A stretch of 64,000 nucleotides of DNA from Flavimobilis massiliensis (GTDB lineage Bacteria > Actinomycetota > Actinomycetes > Actinomycetales > Cellulomonadaceae), in assembly GCF_900240335.1 (NCBI RefSeq), contig NZ_LT964979.1, positions 124,001 to 188,000 of the forward strand. Direction: 5' to 3'. Below the pieces are notes generated by a model that made no database searches, was not told the DNA's origin, and saw only the letters and a list, made by a program, of their open reading frames with translations. The translations under genes and the position numbers were made by a program. Of this stretch, positions 50,004 to 58,308 are shown piece after piece. Every line of letters begins with the position of its first letter. Within the stretch, counting starts at the first letter, position 1.

Positions 50004-51716
50004 CTACTGGAGCGGGACCGACCAGCGGACGAGCGTGCCCGCGCCCTCCGGGTTCGGCTCGAGCGTGAACTCGCCGCCGTGCTGACGGGCGCGTGACGCA
50101 AGGTTTCCCGTACCGGAACGCCGGCCCGTGACGTTGTCGAGCCCCACGCCGTCGTCGCGCACCTCGACGACGACCTCGCCGCCGCCCGCGACGCCCGGCA
50201 GCATGTCGACCGCGAGCGACGTGATCGCGACCGTCACCTGCACCGACGACGCGTGCGCGTGCCGCGCCGCGTTCGCGAGGCCCTCGCGCACGACCGCGAC
50301 GACGTCGTCCGCAAGACCGTCGGCGACGAAGTCGTCGACAACCGTCTCGTCGTCCGCGAGCGACGGCTCCGCGCGCGACTCCGAACCGAGGACGTGCCCG
50401 TCGATCGTGATGACGAGCGACGGCGCGAAGGACAGCCCCGTGCGCGCGAGGCTCGCCTCGCGCCGCAGCCGCTCGACGAGACCCGTCGCGGCATCCGGGT
50501 CGCGCAGCGCGTGGACGATCGCGCGGATCTGCTTGACGGTCGAGTCGACGTTGTCGAGCGACTCCTCGACGATGCTCACGAGCTCGGTCGCGTCGGCGCC
50601 GCGCGCGGCGCGCCGGCGCACGGTCTCGAGCTGCATGCCCGTCGCGAAGAGCTGCTGGATCGCAAGGTCGTGGAGGTCGCGGGCGATGCGGTCACGCTCG
50701 CCCGCGAGCTCGGCCTCGGCCTGCGACTGGCGGGCCGCCGCGAGGATCATGGCGATCGCGGCCTGTCCCGCGAACGTCTCGGCGGTCGCGAGGTCGGTCT
50801 CGTCGAACGGCTCGCGACCCGGCCTGCGCAGCAGGACGAGCACCCCGACGGGGTCCTCGGGCGTCCCCATGGGGGCGTAGAGCGCAGGGCCGAAGCGGCG
50901 CATCTCGGGGACCCGGATGCCGGGGGCCGTCGCGAGGTCGAGGAGCACGCCCCAGCCCGACGCGAGCGCGGTGCCCGCGATGCCGTCGGGCGGCACCTCG
51001 ACGCCGAGGATCTCGGTGTTCGACCACCCCTCGGCGAACTCGATGAAGAGCCGCTTGCCGACGCCCGGCAGGATGAGCGCAGCCGTGTCGGCGTCCGCGA
51101 TGGACCGGGACGTCGAGACGATCTCCTGGAGGATCTCCTCCTCGTCCTTCTCGCCCGAGAGCAGGAGCGTCGTGAGCTCCTGGCCCGCGCGCAGCCATCG
51201 CTCCCGCCGTGCCGCAAGCTCGTAGAGCTGCGCGTTTTGGATCGCGACGCCCGCCGCGGCGGCGAGCGCCTCGACGATGTACGCGTCACGGCGCGTGAAC
51301 CCGCCGGGCTTCTCCGCGAGGTAGAGGTGGCCGAAGACCTTGTCCCGGACGCGGATCGCGGTGCCGAGGAACTGGTGCATGGGCGGGTGCCCGGGCGGGA
51401 ACCCCTCGAAGGACGGGTCTTTCATGAGGTCGAAGAGCGTGAGCGTGCCGCGGTCGGGAATGTTGCGGAGCACTCCGTGGAAGCCGGGCGGGTGGGGCAG
51501 GTTCTCGGCCGTGCGCTCGTCGATGCCGACCTGGACGAAGAGGATCGAGTCGCCCGCGGGCGAGAACGAGTTGATCGCGGCGTACGGGGCGTCCGTGAGG
51601 CTCGCGCACGTCTCGACGAAGTTCTGCAGGACGGCTGGCAGGTCGAGGTCGGACGCGAGGCCGAGCACGGCGCCGAGCACCTCGTCGTCGATCTTGTGAG
51701 GCCTGTGGACAGCCAT
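50004..51716 (-). CDS. Double-GAF histidine kinase, DevS/DosT-like
   Basis: 570 residues: GAF-A (about 28-165), GAF-B (about 185-325), a HisKA_3 dimerisation domain with phosphoacceptor His349 (ARDLHDLAIQQLF) and an HATPase domain (EGLANAARHAHA, RDDGVGL, GTGNLASRA). In GAF-A, His110 (GHPPMHQFLG) and Tyr132 (FGHLYLAEK) have the 22-residue spacing of the heme ligand His149 and Tyr171 of mycobacterial DevS, so heme-based O2/redox sensing is plausible. ATG 51716 follows GGGAGA. It starts 23 bases after cydC and is the last gene of the cyd operon. Confidence 0.87.
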   Translation of the reverse strand: MAVHRPHKIDDEVLGAVLGLASDLDLPAVLQNFVETCASLTDAPYAAINSFSPAGDSILFVQVGIDERTAENLPHPPGFHGVLRNIPDRGTLTLFDLMKDPSFEGFPPGHPPMHQFLGTAIRVRDKVFGHLYLAEKPGGFTRRDAYIVEALAAAAGVAIQNAQLYELAARRERWLRAGQELTTLLLSGEKDEEEILQEIVSTSRSIADADTAALILPGVGKRLFIEFAEGWSNTEILGVEVPPDGIAGTALASGWGVLLDLATAPGIRVPEMRRFGPALYAPMGTPEDPVGVLVLLRRPGREPFDETDLATAETFAGQAAIAMILAAARQSQAEAELAGERDRIARDLHDLAIQQLFATGMQLETVRRRAARGADATELVSIVEESLDNVDSTVKQIRAIVHALRDPDAATGLVERLRREASLARTGLSFAPSLVITIDGHVLGSESRAEPSLADDETVVDDFVADGLADDVVAVVREGLANAARHAHASSVQVTVAITSLAVDMLPGVAGGGEVVVEVRDDGVGLDNVTGRRSGTGNLASRARQHGGEFTLEPNPEGAGTLVRWSVPLQ

Positions 51717-51739
51717 GCCGGTCTCCCCGTGGTTCGTCG

Positions 51740-53536
51740 TCACCGGGCCTCCGCACGTTCGAGGTCCCACGCCGTACGGTACGCGGGCAGGTGCTCGAGC
51801 AGAAAAGCGTGGGAGCCGCGCGCGACGACGCGAGCCGCGGGACGCGGCACGTCCGGTGCTGTCGGAGCGTCGGGGAGTGCGAGGACGAGCACCTCGTCGA
51901 CCGCGTCGAGCGGCGTGAGGCGGTGGGTCGCGACGACGATGCCACGGCCCGCAGCCGCGAGACGCGGGAGGACCTCGGCGACGAGAGCGTCGGCAGCACC
52001 CGGCTCGACGTGCTCGGCGGGCTCGTCGACGAGGAGGATCGGGGCGTCGGCGAGGACGGCACGCGCGAGGAGGAGGCGTCGACGCTCACCGCCGGAGACG
52101 GTCGCTCCGCCAGGGCCGAGGAGCGTACCGAGCCCGTCGGGCAGTGCGTCGAGCCACGCGCCGAGGCCGAGGAGTCGCAGGGTCTCCGCGGCCTCGGCCT
52201 CGGTGACGGTGCCGCGTGCGACGCGGAGGTTCTCGAGGACGCTCGTCGCGAAGACGTGGGCGTCCTCGGCGGTGACGACGCTCGAGCCGGCGGGGCTCGT
52301 CACGGTTCCGGCGGCGGGCTCGAGGAGCCCGCCGAGCGTGAGGAGCGCTGTCGTCTTGCCGATGCCGCTCGGCCCGACGAGGGCGACGACGCGTCCCGGC
52401 GTGACGTCGAGGTCGAGGCCCTCGACGACGGGGGCGCGTCCGGGCCATGCGCACGCGATGCCGGCGGCCGCTACCCGGGGCGCGTCGGGCCCGGTGGCGT
52501 GCGCAGGAGCGTCGGCCGTCGGAGGGGTCGCGAGGACGTGGGCGCTCACGGATCCGTCAGGGTCGCACGCGTCGAGGAGGGCCGCGATGCGGCCCGCGGC
52601 GGCGCGCGAACGGTGGAGCTGGACGGCTGCGGCGGGCAGGAGCGACGTCGCCTCGAAGGCCGCGAGCGGCACGAGCGCGACGACCGCGAGCTCGACGGGC
52701 GCGAGCATGCCTGCGTCGACGGCGGGAATGCCGAGGACGAGCGCGCCGAGGAGCGCGACCCCGACCGCGACGTCGGCGATCGCGGCGGCGACCGCGAGGG
52801 GCGCGGCGGTGCGGTCGCGGGCCGCCGACATCTCGCGGTCTGCGGCGCGCAGCCGCGCCCGCTCGTCGTCGAGAGCTCCCGTCACCTGCAGGAGCGCGGA
52901 GTCCTCGAGGAGCGTGAGGGCGGCGTCGGTGACGCGAGCGCGAGCGTCGACGGTCGCGGCCTCCGAGGCGCGTGTCGCGCGGGTCGTGAGCCACGGGCTC
53001 ACGACGCCCGCGACGAGCAGGCACAGCGCGAGCACGAGCGCGGCCGACGGCAGGAACGCGCCGACGGTGATGACGGCCCCGAGCGAGAGGACGACGGCGA
53101 CGCCCGCGGGCACGAGCGCGCGCACGACGACGTCGCCGACCGTGTCGGCGTCCTGGCCGGTGCGCGCGAGGAGGTCGCCGCGCCGGAGCCCCGCGACCGC
53201 GTCGAGGCGGCCGGCAGCGAGCACGCGGTAGAGGTTGGTGCGGAGCGACGCGACGCCGCGGAGCGCGACCTCGTGGGACGCGAGCCGCTCGAGGTAGCGG
53301 AAGAGGCCGCGACCGATGCCGAAGGCGCGCACGCCGACGGTCGCGACCGAGAGCGAGAGGACCGGCGGCATCTGCGAGGCGCGGGCGATGAGCCACGCGG
53401 AGACGGCGGCGAGGGCGAGGGCCGAGCCGAGCGCGAGCGAGCCAAGCCCGACAGCGGCCAGGGCGCGGACGGGGGAGACCTCGAGCAGCGGCAGGACGCG
53501 ACGCAGCGGGTCGCGCCGGGGTGCGGGGGCGGTCAT
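51740..53536 (-). CDS. cydC: Thiol exporter ATP-binding/permease subunit CydC
   Basis: 598-residue half-transporter (six helices plus ATPase) that with CydD exports cysteine/glutathione-type thiols needed for cytochrome bd assembly. GPSGIGKTT Walker A, VSGGERRRLLLARAVL signature and ILLVDEPAEHVE Walker B are present; the shortened distance between Walker A and signature is typical of CydC. Start ATG 53536 overlaps the cydD stop. Not fused to CydD, unlike in many actinobacteria. Confidence 0.9.
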   Translation of the reverse strand: MTAPAPRRDPLRRVLPLLEVSPVRALAAVGLGSLALGSALALAAVSAWLIARASQMPPVLSLSVATVGVRAFGIGRGLFRYLERLASHEVALRGVASLRTNLYRVLAAGRLDAVAGLRRGDLLARTGQDADTVGDVVVRALVPAGVAVVLSLGAVITVGAFLPSAALVLALCLLVAGVVSPWLTTRATRASEAATVDARARVTDAALTLLEDSALLQVTGALDDERARLRAADREMSAARDRTAAPLAVAAAIADVAVGVALLGALVLGIPAVDAGMLAPVELAVVALVPLAAFEATSLLPAAAVQLHRSRAAAGRIAALLDACDPDGSVSAHVLATPPTADAPAHATGPDAPRVAAAGIACAWPGRAPVVEGLDLDVTPGRVVALVGPSGIGKTTALLTLGGLLEPAAGTVTSPAGSSVVTAEDAHVFATSVLENLRVARGTVTEAEAAETLRLLGLGAWLDALPDGLGTLLGPGGATVSGGERRRLLLARAVLADAPILLVDEPAEHVEPGAADALVAEVLPRLAAAGRGIVVATHRLTPLDAVDEVLVLALPDAPTAPDVPRPAARVVARGSHAFLLEHLPAYRTAWDLERAEAR

Positions 53537-55251
53537 GCGTCGGCCCCCCCGGCCACAGCGGCGGGCACGTCGTCGCGAGCCGTCACCTCGACGACGGCGT
53601 CGGCGGCGGCGACAAGCGACGCGCGGTGCGCGACGACGAGGACCGTCCGGCCCTGCGCACGCAGCGCCGCGACGGCGGCGAGCACCTGCTCCTCGCTCAG
53701 CGCGTCGAGGTGCGCGGTCGGCTCGTCAAGCACGACGACGGGCCGTGCCGTGACGAGCGCACGGGTGAGGTGGACGCGCTGGCGCTGGCCGAGGCTCAGC
53801 CCCGTGCCGCCCTGGCCGACGGGGGAGTCCCAGCCGCCGGGCAGCGTCGTGACGACGCCGTCGAGGCCCGTCGCGCGGGCGGCGTCGAGCTCGGCGGGCG
53901 TCGGTGCGCCGGTCGTCGCGCGGACGCCCCGTACCGCGGCGAGCACGGTCGCCGGAGCGGGCGGCGCACGCTGCGGCACCCACGTGACGAGCTCGTGCCA
54001 CGACGTGAGGTCGACGTCCGCGAGGTTGTGCTCGGCGCCGTCGACGACGATGCTCACGCCGCCGGCGTCGGGTGCGGCGAGCCCGAGCAGGGCGAGGACC
54101 GCGGTCGACTTGCCCGCGCCGTTGGGGCCGACGAGCGCCGTCACCTCGCCCGGGCGGGCCACGAGCGTGAGGTCGGCGGGGGCCGTGCGACCGCGCCCCC
54201 CCGCGACGACGGACAGACCGTCGAGCCGCACCTCGACGCGCGGCGCGGAGTCGGCGGCCGGCAGCGTCACGGTGCCGCGCGGCCGGGGTGTCGCGTCGGG
54301 GTGCTCGATGACGTCGAACGCGGCCTCGGCAGCCGCGAGCCCGTCGGTCGACGCGTGGAAGTGGAGGCCGACCTGCCGCAGTGGCAGGAACACCTCGGGT
54401 GCGAGGACGAGCACCGCGAGACCCGTCTGGAGGTCGAGGTTGCCGTGGACGAGGCGCATGCCGATGGTCACGGCAACGAGCGCGACGCACAGCGTCGTGA
54501 GGAGCTCGAGGACCATGCCCGAAAGGAACGCGATGCGCAGCGTGCCCATCGTGGCGCGACGGTGCGCGTCGCCGAGGGTCCGGACCCGTGCTGCGGGACC
54601 GTGCTCGCGCCCGAGGGCGCGGAGCGTCGGCAGGCCCGCGAGGAGGTCGAGCGTCTGGGCGCCGAGCCGCTGCATCGACGTGAGGCGCCGCTCTGAGACG
54701 CCCTGGGTCATGACGCCGACGAGCCACATGAAGATCGGCACGAGCGGGATCGTCGCAAGGATGATCGCGCCCGACACCCACTCGTGCCACCACACGACCG
54801 CGAGGGTCGCAGGCGTGAGCGTCGCGGCGAGCAGCAGCTGGGGGAGGTACCGCACGAAGTACGGCTCGAGGTCGTCGAGGCCCCGCGTCGCGAGCGTCGT
54901 CACGGCAGGCCCGTCACCGCCCGCGAGCCAGCGGGGGCCGCGCGCGAGCGCGGCGTCGACGACCTGTCCGCGCAGGTCCGCGACGACGCGCGTCGCGGCG
55001 CGGTGCGCGTAGCGCTCCTGGAGGCCGACGACGAGCATGCGGACGACGATGACGCCGGCGAGCCACCCGAGCAGCCCGCGGGCCTCCGAGAGTGGCCGGG
55101 CGTGCGTGATCGCGGGCGCGAGGATCGCGGCGAGGAGCAGTGCTTGGGCGACGACGAGCCCCGCGGTGGCGACGCCCGCGGCCGCCGTCACGAGGACGTG
55201 GCCGCGGGCGTCGCGCGCGTGGGCGAGGAGCCGCGGGTCGAGAGGCTTCAC
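53533..55251 (-). CDS. cydD: Thiol exporter ATP-binding/permease subunit CydD
   Basis: 572 residues, partner of CydC. Membrane domain with ALARGPRWLAGGDGPAVTTLATRGLD and QLLLAATLTPATLAVVW, ATPase with GPNGAGKST, signature LSLGQRQRVHLTRAL and VVVLDEPTAHLD, H-loop VVAHRAS. Starts 10 bases after the cydB stop; overlapped by cydC. Confidence 0.92.
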   Translation of the reverse strand: MKPLDPRLLAHARDARGHVLVTAAAGVATAGLVVAQALLLAAILAPAITHARPLSEARGLLGWLAGVIVVRMLVVGLQERYAHRAATRVVADLRGQVVDAALARGPRWLAGGDGPAVTTLATRGLDDLEPYFVRYLPQLLLAATLTPATLAVVWWHEWVSGAIILATIPLVPIFMWLVGVMTQGVSERRLTSMQRLGAQTLDLLAGLPTLRALGREHGPAARVRTLGDAHRRATMGTLRIAFLSGMVLELLTTLCVALVAVTIGMRLVHGNLDLQTGLAVLVLAPEVFLPLRQVGLHFHASTDGLAAAEAAFDVIEHPDATPRPRGTVTLPAADSAPRVEVRLDGLSVVAGGRGRTAPADLTLVARPGEVTALVGPNGAGKSTAVLALLGLAAPDAGGVSIVVDGAEHNLADVDLTSWHELVTWVPQRAPPAPATVLAAVRGVRATTGAPTPAELDAARATGLDGVVTTLPGGWDSPVGQGGTGLSLGQRQRVHLTRALVTARPVVVLDEPTAHLDALSEEQVLAAVAALRAQGRTVLVVAHRASLVAAADAVVEVTARDDVPAAVAGGADA

Positions 55252-55261
55252 AGACCTATCT

Positions 55262-56296
55262 TCAACCCACCGTGATGTCGTCAGTCTTGGTGAGCGACAG
55301 CCCGATCGGGTCGGGGATGTGCTCGACCGTGAGGCGCTTCTTGAACACCCAGTACGTCCAGCCCTGGTAGAGGAGGACGACGGGCACGAGCGCGACCGCG
55401 ACCCACGTCATCACCGTGAGCGTGTAGTCCGTCGAGCTCGCGTTGTGGATGGTGAGCGAGTTCGCGGGGTCGAGCGCGGGCATGACGTCGGGGAACATCG
55501 AGCCGAAGATCAGCACGACGGCCGCGACGAGCGTGACGCCCGAGAGCGTGAACGCCCAGCCCTCGCGCTCCTTGCGGGTTGCGACGACGACGCCGACGAG
55601 GCATGCGGCGGCGACCGCGACCGCAGCCCACGTCCACGTCACCGAGTAGGCGACCTGCGCCCACACGGCCCAGCCACCCGCGAGGACGGTCGCGACGAGC
55701 GCGAACGTCCGGGCGAGGCCCGTCGCACGCGTCCGGATCTCGCCGCCCGTCTTGAGCGCGAGGAACACTGCGCCGTGGAGGAGGAAGAGCGAGAGCGTCA
55801 CGAGTCCGCCGAGCAGAGTGAACGGCGTGAGGAGGGAGAAGAACCCGCCGACGAACTCGTGGTGCGCGTCGAGCTCGACGCCCGCGACGAGGTTCGCGAA
55901 GGCCACGCCCCAGAGGACCGCGGGCACCCACGAGCCGATGATGATGCCGCGGTCGGCCCACGCCGCCCAGCGGGCGTCGGCGATCTTGCCGCGGTACTCG
56001 AAGGAGACGCCGCGGATGATGAGCGCGAGGAGGATGAGCAGCAGGGGCAGGTAGAAGCCGCTGAAGAGCGTCGCGTACCACTCGGGGAACGCCGCGAACG
56101 TCGCGCCGCCGGCCGTGAGCAGCCACACCTCGTTGCCGTCCCACACGGGGCCGATCGTGTTGATGACGACGCGGCGCTCCTTGTCGTTCCTGCCGAGGAT
56201 CGGCAGGAGCATGCCGACGCCGAAGTCGAAGCCCTCGAGGACGAGGTAGCCGGCCCAGAGGACCGCGATGAGCACGAACCAGAGCTCGGGAAGCAT
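55262..56296 (-). CDS. cydB: Cytochrome bd ubiquinol oxidase subunit II
   Basis: 344 residues, about eight or nine helices. MLPELWFVLIAVLWAGYLVL at the start, EGFDFGVGMLLP, GPVWDGNEVWLL and the C-terminal YQGWTYWVFKKRL are diagnostic. ATG 56296 has AAGGAGA upstream. The gap after cydA is 28 bases. Confidence 0.96.
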   Translation of the reverse strand: MLPELWFVLIAVLWAGYLVLEGFDFGVGMLLPILGRNDKERRVVINTIGPVWDGNEVWLLTAGGATFAAFPEWYATLFSGFYLPLLLILLALIIRGVSFEYRGKIADARWAAWADRGIIIGSWVPAVLWGVAFANLVAGVELDAHHEFVGGFFSLLTPFTLLGGLVTLSLFLLHGAVFLALKTGGEIRTRATGLARTFALVATVLAGGWAVWAQVAYSVTWTWAAVAVAAACLVGVVVATRKEREGWAFTLSGVTLVAAVVLIFGSMFPDVMPALDPANSLTIHNASSTDYTLTVMTWVAVALVPVVLLYQGWTYWVFKKRLTVEHIPDPIGLSLTKTDDITVG

Positions 56297-56324
56297 GATG
56301 GGTTCTCCTTGTCCTGGCGGCGGC

Positions 56325-57866
56325 TCAGTAGGCGAACGACAGCGGGGCGTCCGCGTCGTCGTCCGTGCGGGCTTCGGGGGACTCGTCATGGACGACGAGG
56401 GGTACGCCCTCGATCGCGTAGCGGTGCATGAGCTTGCCCCAGACGACGGCGAGGGCGCCGTAGACGAGCGTGAACGCGACGAGCGAGGTGAGGACGACGC
56501 CGGGGCTCGTAACGTTCGAGACGCCGCGCCACGTCATCATCCACACGCCGTCGACGCCGGACGGGTTGGGGTTGGGGTAGACGACCCACGGCTGACGGCC
56601 CATCTCGGTGAAGATCCAGCCGAACGCCGACGCGAGGAACGGCGCGGGCAGAGCGACGAGACCGAGGCGCTTGAACCACACGTTGTCCGTGACCGTGCCC
56701 TTGCGGGTGAACCACAGCGCGCCGAGCGCGAGGAGCGCGGAGAACACACCGAAGCCGATCATGAGGCGGAACGACCAGTAGGTGATCGCGAGGTTGGGGG
56801 TGTAGTCGAGCACCTCGTCGGCGGTGCCGTCGGTCGGCACGGGAAGACCGTTGAGCTGGGCGTGCTCGCCCTTCGTCGCGCCGTGGACCGCCGCCATCTC
56901 CTCCTGGAGCTGCGTGGTGCCCTTGATCGTCGCGTCGAACGTGTTCGTCGCGAGGAACGAGGTGAGGCCCGGGATCTGCAGGAGGTGGGTGACAGAGTCG
57001 CAGTCGCCCTCGAGGTTGCCGATCGTGAGGATCGAGAACCCGGCGCCGTCCTCCGTCTGGCACAGACCCTCGGCGGCGGCCATCTTCGCGGGCTGCTGCT
57101 CGAACATCAGCTGGGCCTGCGTGTGGCCCGAGAGCGCGACGCCGAGGCCTGCGACGAGCATGACCCACGCACCCGCGCGGAGGCCGGAGCGGTACGTGGA
57201 GCGGGCGAGCTCGACGTTCTCGGGCTTCTTCGACGCGACGAGGCGGACCATCCACCAGGCGCAGATACCCGCGACGAACGTGCCCGCCGTGACGAACGCG
57301 GCGGTGATGGTGTGCGGGAAGGCCGCGAGCACCGTGTTGTTCGTGAGGACGGCCCAGATGTCGACGAGCTCGGCGCGGCCGGTCTCGAGGTTGAAGATCG
57401 AGCCGACCGGGTGCTGCATCCACGAGTTGGCCGCGAGGATGAAGTAGGCGGAGAGGTTCGTTGCGATGGCGACGGCCCAGATGCACGCGAGGTGGATCTT
57501 CTTGGGGAGGCGTCCCCAGCCGAAGATCCACAGGCCGAGGAACGTGGACTCGACGAAGAACGCGGCGAGGGCCTCCATGGCGAGCGGTGCGCCGAAGACG
57601 TCGCCGACGAAGCGCGAGTATTCGGACCAGTTCATGCCGAACTGGAACTCCTGGACGATGCCCGTGACGACGCCGATGGCGAAGTTGATGAGGAGGAGCT
57701 TGCCGAAGAACTTCGTGAGGCGAAGCCACTTCTCGTCGCCCGTACGGACCCAGGCGGTCTGGAAGGCGGCGACCATCGGTGCGAGCCCGATCGTCAGGGG
57801 GACGAAGATGAAGTGGTAGACGGTGGTGACACCGAACTGCCATCGTGCGAGGTCAAGTACTTCCAC
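56325..57866 (-). CDS. cydA: Cytochrome bd ubiquinol oxidase subunit I
   Basis: 513-residue heme-carrying subunit that reduces O2 to water with high affinity. LARWQFGVTTVYHFIFVPLT contains the heme b595-type His18; GHTQAQLMFEQQPAKMAAAE starts the quinol (Q-loop) region with a short Q-loop as in actinobacteria; GRQPWVVYP is typical. GTG 57866 is preferred since GGAG stands seven bases upstream and it fits the family N-terminus; GTG 57878 would add four residues. First gene of the cydABDC-kinase operon. Confidence 0.94.
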   Translation of the reverse strand: MEVLDLARWQFGVTTVYHFIFVPLTIGLAPMVAAFQTAWVRTGDEKWLRLTKFFGKLLLINFAIGVVTGIVQEFQFGMNWSEYSRFVGDVFGAPLAMEALAAFFVESTFLGLWIFGWGRLPKKIHLACIWAVAIATNLSAYFILAANSWMQHPVGSIFNLETGRAELVDIWAVLTNNTVLAAFPHTITAAFVTAGTFVAGICAWWMVRLVASKKPENVELARSTYRSGLRAGAWVMLVAGLGVALSGHTQAQLMFEQQPAKMAAAEGLCQTEDGAGFSILTIGNLEGDCDSVTHLLQIPGLTSFLATNTFDATIKGTTQLQEEMAAVHGATKGEHAQLNGLPVPTDGTADEVLDYTPNLAITYWSFRLMIGFGVFSALLALGALWFTRKGTVTDNVWFKRLGLVALPAPFLASAFGWIFTEMGRQPWVVYPNPNPSGVDGVWMMTWRGVSNVTSPGVVLTSLVAFTLVYGALAVVWGKLMHRYAIEGVPLVVHDESPEARTDDDADAPLSFAY

Positions 57867-58308
57867 CGGGGGCTCCACGTTCGAGGTGCGGGGTGCGGTC
57901 GACGGATGCGAGATGACGCAGCGTCGTGTCAGGAAGAATCTAGGGCTGATGGGCTGAAGGTCCCGGGGACCTTGGTCCCGGATCGCCTCGTGCCGGGCGG
58001 GTCGGCGCTCGTCGTCGTTATCTCTGTGTGATACTTGGCGAAGCGACGTCCCGCGCACCGGGGCGCCGCGACGAGCGCGCAGCAGCTGCTCCGGTCCTGC
58101 GGAACCGACGCCCCGGCACATGTCGGCGGCGCGTAGCCCACCGGGACCGGGAGCGCGGTCCGCAGCCGTCCTCACGGACGGCGCGCCGCGGGGCGTGCGC
58201 CGCGCCGTCATCGACGACTTCCGTCGCCGGTCAGGTTCTTCCTGCCGAGCGACGACTGACTGCCTCGGGGCCGTGGGTGCGGACGGGGCCCAGGGCGTGG
58301 AGTACCCC
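57867..58308. other. Divergent promoter region of cyd operon and rne
   Basis: 442 bp without a supported gene. A possible cydA -10 is TAGATT (minus strand 57942-57937). A possible rne -10 is GATACT (58030-58035), giving a leader of ~270 bases. Around 57955-57980 an AAGGTCCC/GGGACCTT inverted repeat with a further GGTCCC copy may be a regulatory hairpin or operator. No Rex-type operator was recognised. Confidence 0.4.

Noticed and set aside
57867..58308. Rex operator controlling the cyd operon
   Set aside because: No TTGTGA-N6-TCACAA-like palindrome was found by eye in the region.
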